A stretch of DNA of 19,547 bases. Origin: an uncultured bacterium. Its GTDB lineage: Bacteria; Actinomycetota; Aquicultoria; SKW223; CALKMS01. Numbering within the stretch: the stretch's first letter is position 1; the number at the start of each line of letters is the position of its first letter. The translations under genes and the position numbers were made by a program. Of this stretch, positions 7,300 to 14,997 are shown piece by piece. The DNA is taken from positions 1-19,547 of the forward strand of contig CALKMS010000006.1 of NCBI GenBank assembly GCA_938091145.1, written 5' to 3'. Under the pieces are notes generated by a model, which saw only the letters and a list, made by a program, of their open reading frames with translations, searched no databases and was not told where the DNA came from.

Positions 7300-9899
7300 G
7301 AAAAAAATTTCTTGATTTTTTTCGAAATAAGAACCATAAAGTTCTTAAAAGCTCTTCTTTAATCCCAGAAGACCCCACTTTAATTTTTACTTCAGCTGGA
7401 ATGGTTCAGTTTAAACCTTATTTTTTAGGCAAAGCTAAAGCGCCGTATCCTCGCGTTACTACCTGTCAAAAGTGTTTGAGGACGAGCGATATTGATCGAG
7501 TTGGTGAAACGATTAGGCATTTGACCTTTTTCGAGATGTTGGGCAATTTTTCTTTCGGAGATTACTTTAAGGAAGAAGCAATTAGTTGGGCTTGGGAGCT
7601 TGTTACGGAGGTTTTCAGGATAAAGAAAGAGAATCTGTGGGTGACTGTTTTTCTTGAAGACGATGAGGCCGCTTCAATTTGGGAAGAGAAAATTGGAGTG
7701 CCTTCCGAAAGAATCGTACGTTTAGGAGAAGAAGACAATTTCTGGGCAGCTGGACCAACCGGCCCTTGCGGCCCTTGCTCAGAAATTATTTATGATCGAG
7801 GAGAAGAATATGGTTGCGGCAAACCAGGTTGCACTGTCGGCTGTGATTGCGATCGCTATTTTGAGCTTTGGAACTTGGTTTTTATGTCTCTTGAGCGTGA
7901 TGAGAGTGGCAAGTGCCATCCCTTGCCAAAGAAAAACATTGACACTGGAATGGGCTTAGAAAGAGCAGCCCTTTTACTTCAAGGAAAGGGGTCCGTGTTT
8001 GAAACTGACCTTTTTGATCCAATAATGAAAACGGTTGAGTCAATGGCTCCCAAAAAAGATCGTTTCTCAATAAGATCTCATAGAATAATTGCTGACCACT
8101 CTCGAGCTCTAACTTTTTTGTTAAGCGAGGGAGTTATACCTTCAAATGAGGGGCGCGGTTACGTTGTTCGACGCCTTTTGAGAAGAGCCGTCCGCCATGC
8201 TTATTTGATTGGCGCTAAAATGCCTGCTCTTTCACAAGTAGCTGAAACTACAATTGAGGTTTTGAAGTCAGTTTACCCCGAGATCGAGCGAGAAAAGGAA
8301 TTTATTAAAAGCGTTTTGGATGCCGAGGAAAAAAGATTTTACGAAACTCTGGAAAGAGGAATGGAGATTCTGGAAGAAAGCCTCGCTTCTCTCTCGGGAG
8401 AGCCTATGCTTTCAGGCGATATAGTGTTTCGCCTTTATGATACATATGGTTTTCCAGTGGAGCTTACTCGAGAAATAGCTGCGGAGAAGGGTTTTAAAAT
8501 TGATGAGGCAGGTTTTAACCGGGTCATGGAAAAACAAAGAGAGAAGTCGCGCTCTTTCTGGAAAACTAAGGGCTTTCATTTCGATAAGGAAACTTACGAG
8601 AAAGTAAAAGAGAGGGTTTGTGAAACGGAGTTTTTAGGTTATGAGCGTTTTTCTGCTGAAACCTCAGTTTTAGCTTTGATTAGGAAAGGTCAAGAAGTAA
8701 CTTTATTGACAGAGGGTGAAGAGGGAGAAGTGGTTTTGGAGCGGACGCCTTTTTACCCCGAGAAAGGTGGCCAGGTTGGCGATACAGGAGTTATTAGGTT
8801 TCCTGAAGGCGAATTTGAGGTTTTGGACACTCAGGAGGTTTTGGAAAAGTTAATTGTTCATAAAGGAAGGGTTAAATCTGGCCGCCTGTCAGTTAATGCT
8901 AAGGTAGAAGCTTTTATTGACCGTGAGCGTCGATTAAGTATTGCTCGTCATCATACTTCAACTCATCTCCTTCACTGGGCTTTGAGGAGGGTTTTGGGTG
9001 AGGAAGTGAGACAAGCCGGATCTTATGTTGGTCCTGATAGTTTTCGTTTCGACTTTGCTTATTATCGACCTCTCACTTTAGATGAAAGGGAGAGAGTTGA
9101 GTTTTTGGTTAATCAAAAAATCTTAGAAAATCATCCGGTAAAGCCTTACATTACCACTCTAGACTATGCTCGAGAAATAGGAGCTATTGCTTTGTTTGGT
9201 GAGAAATATGGTGATTTCGTTCGAGTTATAGAGATTGGCAGTTTTAGCAAGGAGCTTTGTGGCGGAACTCATGTTTTTCGAACTGGCGAAATTGGTCTTT
9301 TTCAGATAAAGCAGGAGACAAGCGTTGGAGCTAATCTTCGGCGGTTTGAGGCGGTGGCGGGCTTTGCTTCTCTTAAAGATTTTAAAGAAAAGAGAAAGCT
9401 TTTGAGCCGTTTGGCTCAAATTTTACAGACAGATGTGAATCAGTTGGAAAGAGCAGCTATCGATTTAGTGGAAAAAAACAGAGAGATGGCAAAAGAAAGG
9501 GAGATTAGTCGAAGAGAAAAACTAATAAATTTGTCAAAACAACTTATGGCCAACTCTTTTCAAATTGGTAATTTTAAAGCTGTAGTGGCAAAAGCCCAGG
9601 TTGACAATTCGAAAGACTTGAGGGAAATTGCCGACTTCTTAAGAAAGGAAGCACTTGTTGTGCTTTTAGGAGCGGAAGGCAATGGGCGGGCTTACCTTCT
9701 TGCTGCCTCACAGCCAAAAGCAGTGGAGCTTGGCTTTAACGCGAGTGAAGTTGTAAAAATTTTGTCAAGTGACCTTAATGGCAAAGGCGGTGGTCGGAAA
9801 GATTTGGCTCAGGGTGGTGGATCTGGAGTTGAAAACTTAGACCATGTTCTAAAGAAAGGGGAAGATTTAATCAAAAGTTTTTTGGACCGACTGAGTTAA
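7281..9899 (+). CDS. alaS: Alanyl-tRNA synthetase
   Basis: Class II aminoacyl-tRNA synthetase that charges tRNA-Ala; 872 residues, full family length. The catalytic core begins with the expected FLDFFRNKNHKVLKSSSLIP and includes TSAGMVQFKPYFLG, motif 2 region RHLTFFEMLGNFSFGDYF, and the motif 3 stretch GRGYVVRRLLRRAVRH. The editing domain carries HHTSTHLLH with H558 and H562 and the CGGTH motif with C660 and H664, the zinc ligands that clear mischarged Ser/Gly. The C-terminal C-Ala part ends with GGRKDLAQGGG. A ribosome site GAGG (7270-7273) stands 7 nt before the ATG inside the permease gene. Its TAA overlaps the ruvX ATG by one base. No truncation or frameshift is seen. Confidence 0.98.
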   Translation: MESQEIRKKFLDFFRNKNHKVLKSSSLIPEDPTLIFTSAGMVQFKPYFLGKAKAPYPRVTTCQKCLRTSDIDRVGETIRHLTFFEMLGNFSFGDYFKEEAISWAWELVTEVFRIKKENLWVTVFLEDDEAASIWEEKIGVPSERIVRLGEEDNFWAAGPTGPCGPCSEIIYDRGEEYGCGKPGCTVGCDCDRYFELWNLVFMSLERDESGKCHPLPKKNIDTGMGLERAALLLQGKGSVFETDLFDPIMKTVESMAPKKDRFSIRSHRIIADHSRALTFLLSEGVIPSNEGRGYVVRRLLRRAVRHAYLIGAKMPALSQVAETTIEVLKSVYPEIEREKEFIKSVLDAEEKRFYETLERGMEILEESLASLSGEPMLSGDIVFRLYDTYGFPVELTREIAAEKGFKIDEAGFNRVMEKQREKSRSFWKTKGFHFDKETYEKVKERVCETEFLGYERFSAETSVLALIRKGQEVTLLTEGEEGEVVLERTPFYPEKGGQVGDTGVIRFPEGEFEVLDTQEVLEKLIVHKGRVKSGRLSVNAKVEAFIDRERRLSIARHHTSTHLLHWALRRVLGEEVRQAGSYVGPDSFRFDFAYYRPLTLDERERVEFLVNQKILENHPVKPYITTLDYAREIGAIALFGEKYGDFVRVIEIGSFSKELCGGTHVFRTGEIGLFQIKQETSVGANLRRFEAVAGFASLKDFKEKRKLLSRLAQILQTDVNQLERAAIDLVEKNREMAKEREISRREKLINLSKQLMANSFQIGNFKAVVAKAQVDNSKDLREIADFLRKEALVVLLGAEGNGRAYLLAASQPKAVELGFNASEVVKILSSDLNGKGGGRKDLAQGGGSGVENLDHVLKKGEDLIKSFLDRLS

Positions 9900-10318
9900 T
9901 GACTCGATTGGCTCTTGATGTTGGGGATAAAAGAATAGGGATAGCAATCCAGAGTTCAAGTTCACCGTTAGTGGGTGAGCTTAAATTTATTAATCGAGGC
10001 CAAAAAGAACTTGAAGAGCTTAAAGAAGTTGTAAAGGAAAAAAAAGTGAACGAAATAATAGTTGGTTACCCTGTTGGTCTTTCAGGGAAGCCCACAGCAC
10101 AAACTAAAAAGGTTATGGCTTTTTATCGACGCCTCAAGGAAAGTTTAAAGGGTGTTTCTATAGTTCTTTGGGACGAACGCTTTACTACTCAGCTGGCATT
10201 TAATTCCCTCAAAGCTTGTGGCAAAAAAAGAATTAGCCAAAAAAAAGGCCAACTTGATGCTCTTTCGGCTGCCTTCATCCTTCAGAGTTATCTTGATTAC
10301 CAGCGCGCCAAGGAATGA
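9899..10318 (+). CDS. ruvX: RuvX/YqgF family RNase H-fold protein (putative Holliday junction resolvase / 16S rRNA 5' processing)
   Basis: A 139-residue RNase H-like protein. LALDVGDKRIGIA with D7, WDERFTT with E93 and the DALSAAFIL helix with D120 supply the metal-binding acidic triad. IIVGYPVGLSGKPTAQT is the other hallmark. The family has been called a Holliday junction resolvase; E. coli YqgF takes part in 16S rRNA 5' maturation. The usual SD after the first strand is replaced by SSSS here, a small deviation. The ATG overlaps the alaS stop (TAATG), implying translational coupling, a common alaS-ruvX arrangement. Confidence 0.94.
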   Translation: MTRLALDVGDKRIGIAIQSSSSPLVGELKFINRGQKELEELKEVVKEKKVNEIIVGYPVGLSGKPTAQTKKVMAFYRRLKESLKGVSIVLWDERFTTQLAFNSLKACGKKRISQKKGQLDALSAAFILQSYLDYQRAKE

Positions 10319-10327
10319 TCTGAACAA

Positions 10328-11341
10328 ATGAGAAAGACTTTTCTCTTCCTTTGTTTAATAATTCTTTTTTTGCTTACCGCCGTTTATGTTTTTGTTTTTC
10401 CTTTACCTTGGGAAGAACGAAGACCGGTGGAGGTTGTGGTTGAGCCTGGTTTGTCTTTTTTGGACTTAACTGACTTGTTGGTTGAAAAAAAGATAGTTAA
10501 GAACGGCTGGTATTTTCGTTATCTCGCGAAAAATAAACGGCTGGACCGCAAAATTCAGCCTGGTCGATATGGGCTGAAAACTTTTATGGATTATGAAGAG
10601 ACGTTGAAGGTTTTGACTTCAAAGCCCAAGAAAGGTCTTTTCAAGGTGGTGATTCCTGAAGGCTTTACGGTTTCTCAAATTGCCGAAAGACTAGAAAGAG
10701 AAGCTAAGGTATCCAAAAAAGAGGTTTTGAAATTAGCTTTAAATGGAGCAAATGAGTTTTCTCAACCATTTCTGGATTCTAATTTAACTCCGAGCCTTGA
10801 AGGCTATCTTTTTCCTAAAACTTATCTTATCTGGGAGGGTTCTTCTGCAAAAGAGGTTCTCAACTTGATGTTGAACCAGTTTGGCGAAGAAATCAAAAGC
10901 TTGAATTTAGATTCTCTGGCTGAAAAAAATTTAACTGTTCATAAATGGGTAACAATTGCCTCGATGATTGAAAAAGAAGCCAAAGTTTCTTCTGAACGTC
11001 GTTTGATCTCAGCCGTTATATATAATCGTTTGAACAAAGGTATGCGTTTACAGATTGATGCTACGGTTATCTACGCGCTTGGCTATCATAAGAAGCGCTT
11101 GTTTGAAAAGGATACTATGGTTAATTCTCCTTATAACACTTATCTCCATCCGGGATTACCACCTGGGCCGATTTGTAATCCAGGGATTGAATCCTTAAAA
11201 GCTGCCTTGGACCCGGCACCAGTGGATTATCTTTATTACGTTCTTAGCGATCCGCGAAGCGGTCGCCATATTTTTACTCGGACGGAGGCAGAGTTTTTAA
11301 GAGCAAAAGAAAAAGCTAAAAAGCAATGGTTTAAGCGTTAA
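10328..11341 (+). CDS. mltG: Endolytic murein transglycosylase MltG (YceG-like)
   Basis: Membrane-anchored lytic transglycosylase that cuts nascent peptidoglycan and limits glycan strand length. One N-terminal transmembrane helix (about 4-24) is followed by a LysM-like region (about 35-125) with EPGLSFLDLTDLL and PEGFTVSQIAERL, then the YceG catalytic domain (about 150-330). The catalytic glutamate is E215 in ASMIEKEA, equivalent to E218 of E. coli. Other family stretches are LEGYLFPKTY, AVIYNRL, LQIDATVIYALG, SPYNTYLHPGLPPGPICNPG, and the terminal YYVLSDPRSGRHIFTRTEAEF. At 337 residues it is standard length. It starts 9 nt after ruvX; AAGGA (10310-10314) is a rather distant ribosome site. 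Confidence 0.96.
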   Translation: MRKTFLFLCLIILFLLTAVYVFVFPLPWEERRPVEVVVEPGLSFLDLTDLLVEKKIVKNGWYFRYLAKNKRLDRKIQPGRYGLKTFMDYEETLKVLTSKPKKGLFKVVIPEGFTVSQIAERLEREAKVSKKEVLKLALNGANEFSQPFLDSNLTPSLEGYLFPKTYLIWEGSSAKEVLNLMLNQFGEEIKSLNLDSLAEKNLTVHKWVTIASMIEKEAKVSSERRLISAVIYNRLNKGMRLQIDATVIYALGYHKKRLFEKDTMVNSPYNTYLHPGLPPGPICNPGIESLKAALDPAPVDYLYYVLSDPRSGRHIFTRTEAEFLRAKEKAKKQWFKR

Positions 11342-11353
11342 TCTTTTGAAGCG

Positions 11354-11362
11354 TGATATAAT
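11354..11362 (+). promoter_or_regulatory. Extended -10 promoter for the yqeG-like gene, leaderless
   Basis: TG at 11354-11355, one base, then a perfect TATAAT at 11357-11362. The box ends 6 nt before the ATG at 11369, which places the transcription start at the start codon. No Shine-Dalgarno precedes the gene and no strong -35 is seen, as expected for an extended -10. It lies in the 27-nt gap after mltG and may also serve aroE and the pilus genes. Confidence 0.7.
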
Positions 11363-11368
11363 GAAGTA

Positions 11369-11914
11369 ATGTTACTCAGAAAAATTGAAGAAAGCCTCTT
11401 GCCCGATTTCTATTTTGAAAGTTTAAAAGAAGCGAAACCAGAAATTATTGTTAAGAATGGCCGAAAAGCTGTCTTAATTGACCTCGATAATACTCTTGTG
11501 CCCCGGGACAAGGAAAAAGTTAGCAAAGAAGTGAGGGGCTGGATAAAAGAGGCGCAAAAGCACGGGCTTTCACTTTGCATTGTTTCTAATAATTGGGAGG
11601 GAAGAGCGAAGAAGGTTGCAGACGAACTTGGCTTGCCATTAGTAGCTCCAGCTGGAAAGCCTCGAAAGAGGGCTTTTTTAAAAGCTCTTTCCATTCTTGG
11701 GGTAGATGCTTCACAGGCTGCTGTCATTGGCGATCAGGTTTTTACTGATGTTCTTGGTGGGAATCGGCTAGGGCTTCTAACTGTTTTAATAAAACCTTTA
11801 TCTTCAAAAGAGTTGATACATACGCGTTTTTTGAGAGCAGTTGAGAAAAAAATTTTAGCCAGGAATCAGCCTAAAAATCAGCGTTTGATGGTCGATAATA
11901 ATATAAAAGATTAG
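11369..11914 (+). CDS. yqeG: YqeG-type HAD-superfamily phosphatase (HAD-IIIA)
   Basis: Soluble HAD phosphatase of the YqeG family, 181 residues. The nucleophile motif LIDLDNTLVP carries D38 and D40; IVSNN (71-75) gives the motif II serine S73; K97 fits motif III; GDQVFTDVLGGNRLG holds acidic D122 and D127. The tail (about 155-181) is basic and not conserved. The physiological substrate is uncertain; related eukaryotic and some bacterial members dephosphorylate phosphatidylglycerophosphate, but that cannot be assumed. A yqeG homologue lies close to aroE in Bacillus too, so the neighbourhood is conserved. Its own leaderless promoter sits directly upstream. aroE begins 2 nt after the stop. Confidence 0.87.
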   Translation: MLLRKIEESLLPDFYFESLKEAKPEIIVKNGRKAVLIDLDNTLVPRDKEKVSKEVRGWIKEAQKHGLSLCIVSNNWEGRAKKVADELGLPLVAPAGKPRKRAFLKALSILGVDASQAAVIGDQVFTDVLGGNRLGLLTVLIKPLSSKELIHTRFLRAVEKKILARNQPKNQRLMVDNNIKD

Positions 11915-11916
11915 CG

Positions 11917-12783
11917 ATGATAATCAATTCAAAAACTAAAATTGTGGGAATTTTAGGCTATCCGGTGGAACATTCACTTTCACCGGCAATCTTTAATTAT
12001 GTTTTTGAAAAACTCAATCTAAACTGGTGTTATTTGCCTTTTCCTTTTCCTTCTACTCATAAAATCTCCTATTTTCTTGAATGCTTTAAAGAGCTGAACT
12101 TTGTTGGACTTAACGTGACCATGCCGTACAAAGAAGTAGTGGTTCCTTTCCTTGATGAAGTGTCAGCTTTTGCTCGAATAGCTGAAGCGGTAAACGTTAT
12201 TCATCTTCAGGATGGAGCCTTAATTGGTTATAATACAGATGGTCGTGGTTTTATTGACTCTCTTAAAGAAGTTGGAGTGAGAGCAGAAGGGAAAACGGTT
12301 ATGGTGTTGGGGGCTGGGGGTGCGGCTCGTGCAGTTGTTTTAAGTTTAGCGATGGAAGGAGCGAAGAGGATAGTTTTAGCTAATCGAACTCGAGAGAGAG
12401 GCGAGAAGTTAGCTGCTGTATTGCGGTCTCGCTTTCCAAAAGTTGAAGCTCTGGTTGTGGATCTTTCGGCCGAAGCAAAACCTTATCTGGCGGAAGCGGA
12501 TATTCTGGTTAATGCTACACCTGTTGGGATGGATGGCATAAGCAAACCTTTAGATGAGGAGGTATTAACTGCTTTACCAGCATCAAGTTTGGTTTATGAT
12601 ATGATCTATTCTCCTTTAGAAACTCCTTTGCTTAAATGGGCAAAAGATACTGGTAGAAAGAGTTTAAACGGGTTGCCAATGCTTCTACTTCAGGCTCAGG
12701 GTTCTTTTCAAGTTTGGGAAGGAAGCGAAATTGAACTAAAGTTACTTAGGGAAGCAGCAGAGGCTGCTTTAAAGGGCATTTAA
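11917..12783 (+). CDS. aroE: Shikimate dehydrogenase
   Basis: NADPH-dependent reduction of 3-dehydroshikimate to shikimate in aromatic amino acid synthesis; 288 residues, slightly longer than the usual 270-280. Substrate-binding SLSPAIFN (20-27) and NVTMPYKE carry the catalytic K72, and NTDGRGF has the partner D108. The nucleotide fold shows VLGAGGAARA and the NADP-type NRTRERG loop (arginines binding the 2'-phosphate). NATPVGM, YDMIYSPLETPLL and GLPMLLLQAQGSFQVWEG complete the family signature. The gene lies between yqeG and pilB, the place aroE holds after mltG in actinobacteria, although aroC, aroK and aroB do not follow. There is no obvious Shine-Dalgarno; a weak TATAAA (11902-11907) lies shortly before the start. 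Confidence 0.96.
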   Translation: MIINSKTKIVGILGYPVEHSLSPAIFNYVFEKLNLNWCYLPFPFPSTHKISYFLECFKELNFVGLNVTMPYKEVVVPFLDEVSAFARIAEAVNVIHLQDGALIGYNTDGRGFIDSLKEVGVRAEGKTVMVLGAGGAARAVVLSLAMEGAKRIVLANRTRERGEKLAAVLRSRFPKVEALVVDLSAEAKPYLAEADILVNATPVGMDGISKPLDEEVLTALPASSLVYDMIYSPLETPLLKWAKDTGRKSLNGLPMLLLQAQGSFQVWEGSEIELKLLREAAEAALKGI

Positions 12784-14466
12784 ATGGTGAGACTAAAGAA
12801 AAGGTTGGGCAAAATACTTCTTGATGCCGGGATAATTACTGAAGATCAGTTGCAAGAGGCTGTGGACTTGCACGATGGCCGCAGTCTGGTAAAAACTCTG
12901 GTTGAATTGGGATATGCTACCGAAGAAGATATAGCCAAGGCGGTGGCTAAAGCAACCAATCTTCCTTATTTGAAGCTTTCTGATTATCGAATAAATCCTG
13001 CGGCTGTTGCTTTAATTCCTGAAGATATGGCTCGCCGCTACGAGTTAATACCAATTGACATAAAAGATAACAAGTTGGTCGTGGCAATGTCTGATCCGGC
13101 TAATGTTTTTGCTGTCGACGATTTGCGGATCATGACTGGTTACGAAATAAAACCAGTTGTTTCCACCGAATCCGATGTGATTAACGCTATATCTCAAAAC
13201 TTTCAGATGGATAGAGAAGTCGAGGAAATGATGGAAACGGCTGTTGGTGAAGCTGAAGAGGTTGAACCGTCAAGCCTAATTGAGGAAGTAGAAGAGGAAG
13301 AGGAAGAAGCACCCATTGTTAAACTGGCAAATTATATTTTGACAGAAGCAGCGCGCAGTCGAGCGGCTGACGTTCACATTGATCCTCAGGAGAGCGAGGT
13401 GAGGATAAGATATCGAATTGACGGTGTTCTTCATGATGTTTTGAAATCACCCAAAAGGGTGCAGCACGGCTTAACTGCGCGGTTGAAGATTATGGCCAAT
13501 ATGGACATTGCTGAAAAACGCCTTCCTCAGGATGGCCGCTTTAGTTTGATAATTGATGGTCGACCAATTGATTTTAGAGTAGCTACCATTCCAACGATTC
13601 ATGGCGAGAAAGTGGTTTTGAGGCTTTTAGAGAAGAGCACTGCTTTAATGAAGTTGGAAGAATTAGGCTTTTCTCAGGTGGGCCTTGAGAGGTTGAAATC
13701 TTCCCTCTTGAAACCTTACGGAGCCATTTTTATTACTGGGCCAACCGGTTCTGGCAAGACCACTACTCTTTACTCTTGCATTTCCCTTTTGAATTCGGTT
13801 GAGAAAAATGTGATAACGGTTGAAGACCCTGTGGAGTACCGATTGGTTGGCTTGAATCAGGTTCAGGTTAATCCCCGAGCGGGACTGACTTTTGCTGCTG
13901 CTTTACGCTCAATTCTACGACATGATCCTGACATAGTTATGATTGGGGAAGTTCGAGACCAAGAAACGGCTTTAATTGCTATTGAGTCAGCTTTAACTGG
14001 TCATCTTGTCTTATCCACTCTTCACACCAATGATGCTGCTTCAACTATAACCCGATTAACTGAGATGGGCCTGGAAACTTTTTTGGTATCATCAGCGGTT
14101 GATTGTGTTGTGAACCAACGGCTGGCTCGGGTTCTTTGCCCTGAGTGCAAAGAACCTTATACTCCTTCTTTAGAAACTTTGATGAGTATTAATTTTCCAT
14201 TGGATGAAGGAAGTGAAGTTCCGGTTATTTATCGGGCTAAAGGTTGTGAATATTGTAGTAACACAGGTTATCGTGGCAGAATAGGTATTTACGAAGTTTT
14301 GTTAATGAGCGAAAATATAGAAAGGCTTACAGTGGAAAGGGCAAGCACTGATTTAATAAGAAAAACGGCAATTGAGGAGGGAATGATAACCCTCAGAGAG
14401 GAGGGTTTTCTTAAAGTTAAAGAGGGTATCACCTCGATTGAGGAAGTTTTACGTGTAATTGCTTAG
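12784..14466 (+). CDS. pilB: Type IV pilus assembly (extension) ATPase PilB, copy 1
   Basis: Hexameric cytoplasmic ATPase that powers pilin polymerisation; GspE/PilB type, 560 residues. A single N-terminal MshEN-like domain (about 1-140) is followed by an acidic linker (about 145-175) and the ATPase. Walker A GPTGSGKTTT is at 319-328 with K325, the Asp box is around 343-360, and Walker B DIVMIGEVRD has D383 and E389. The His box LSTLHTNDA follows, then zinc cysteines C452, C455, C488 and C491. The CxxC tetrad marks a PilB/GspE rather than a PilT. In the MshEN helix (7-30) R7, L8 and G9 are kept, but the final Gln of the c-di-GMP motif is H30. A ribosome site AAAGG (12771-12775) precedes the ATG, which directly abuts the aroE stop. 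Confidence 0.95.
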   Translation: MVRLKKRLGKILLDAGIITEDQLQEAVDLHDGRSLVKTLVELGYATEEDIAKAVAKATNLPYLKLSDYRINPAAVALIPEDMARRYELIPIDIKDNKLVVAMSDPANVFAVDDLRIMTGYEIKPVVSTESDVINAISQNFQMDREVEEMMETAVGEAEEVEPSSLIEEVEEEEEEAPIVKLANYILTEAARSRAADVHIDPQESEVRIRYRIDGVLHDVLKSPKRVQHGLTARLKIMANMDIAEKRLPQDGRFSLIIDGRPIDFRVATIPTIHGEKVVLRLLEKSTALMKLEELGFSQVGLERLKSSLLKPYGAIFITGPTGSGKTTTLYSCISLLNSVEKNVITVEDPVEYRLVGLNQVQVNPRAGLTFAAALRSILRHDPDIVMIGEVRDQETALIAIESALTGHLVLSTLHTNDAASTITRLTEMGLETFLVSSAVDCVVNQRLARVLCPECKEPYTPSLETLMSINFPLDEGSEVPVIYRAKGCEYCSNTGYRGRIGIYEVLLMSENIERLTVERASTDLIRKTAIEEGMITLREEGFLKVKEGITSIEEVLRVIA

Positions 14467-14467
14467 G

Positions 14468-14474
14468 AAAGGAG
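14468..14474 (+). promoter_or_regulatory. Strong ribosome binding site of the Roadblock gene
   Basis: AAAGGAGG-like sequence 5 nt before the ATG at 14480, just after the pilB stop at 14464-14466. It supports this ATG over an in-frame TTG at 14459. It is the best Shine-Dalgarno in the locus, suggesting strong translation. Confidence 0.75.
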
Positions 14475-14479
14475 GAAAG

Positions 14480-14980
14480 ATGGAGCATATTAAAACGGGT
14501 GACTGGGAATATGAAGAGGAGCAAGTAGGCGGAGTTTATGCTACTGGCGATGAAGATGCTCAAATTTCGCCTGTTGAGAATGGTTCGGTTGAAACAACTA
14601 CACCAATTGCTGAAAAAAGTCGGGAACGCCAGCTTAATGAGGTTCTGGAAAAACTCCTTCATTCTTCTGACTATCTTGAGGCAGCAGCTCTAGTTAGTTT
14701 TGATGGGTTGATAATGGCTTCTGCTTTGCCTGCTGAGGTTGAGGAAGACAGAGTAGCAGCGATGTCAGCAGCGATCTTAAGTTTGGGCGAAAAAGCTGCT
14801 CATGAGCTTGGTAAAGGCAATCTAACTCAAGTATTTGTTGAAGGGGAGCGTGGTTTTGTTTTCCTGATGTCGGCTCAGGAAAAGGCAGTGCTTGTGGGGA
14901 TTGCCCGAAAGGAAGCCAAGTTGGGATTAGTGTTTTATGACTTAAAAAATGCAGCCCAAGAAATTGGCGAATTGCTTTAA
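14480..14980 (+). CDS. Roadblock/LC7-domain protein (MglB/CvnB-like)
   Basis: Small cytosolic protein of 166 residues: an acidic, probably disordered N-terminal tail (1-48) and a Roadblock/LC7 domain (about 50-165). The family pattern is visible in LNEVLEKLLHSSDYLEAAALVSFDGLIMAS, followed by AAMSAAILSLGEKAAHELG, then the strands TQVFVEGERGFVFLMS and AVLVGIARKEAKLGLVFYDLKNAA. Such proteins dimerise and, as with MglB for MglA, act as GTPase-activating or binding partners of small Ras-like GTPases. A cognate GTPase lies 1.2 kb downstream with one gene between, a strong contextual link. In Streptomyces conservons the equivalent is CvnB. The domain assignment is good; activity toward the GTPase is inference. 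Confidence 0.85.
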   Translation: MEHIKTGDWEYEEEQVGGVYATGDEDAQISPVENGSVETTTPIAEKSRERQLNEVLEKLLHSSDYLEAAALVSFDGLIMASALPAEVEEDRVAAMSAAILSLGEKAAHELGKGNLTQVFVEGERGFVFLMSAQEKAVLVGIARKEAKLGLVFYDLKNAAQEIGELL

Positions 14981-14986
14981 AGGGAT

Positions 14987-14992
14987 AGGTGG
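14987..14992 (+). promoter_or_regulatory. Ribosome binding site of the PATAN-protein gene
   Basis: AGGTGG lies 5 nt before the ATG at 14998. A GTG at 14989 overlaps this site and would add three residues; it is possible but less well spaced. Confidence 0.5.
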
Positions 14993-14997
14993 CTTTT

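Noticed and set aside
11902..11907. TATAAA as a promoter for aroE
   Set aside because: It is 9 nt before the ATG without TG extension or -35, in an AT-rich gene end; too weak to list.
12784..14466. Assigning pilB1 to a type II secretion GspE
   Set aside because: The families are close, but pilT and no gsp genes follow, so PilB is favoured.
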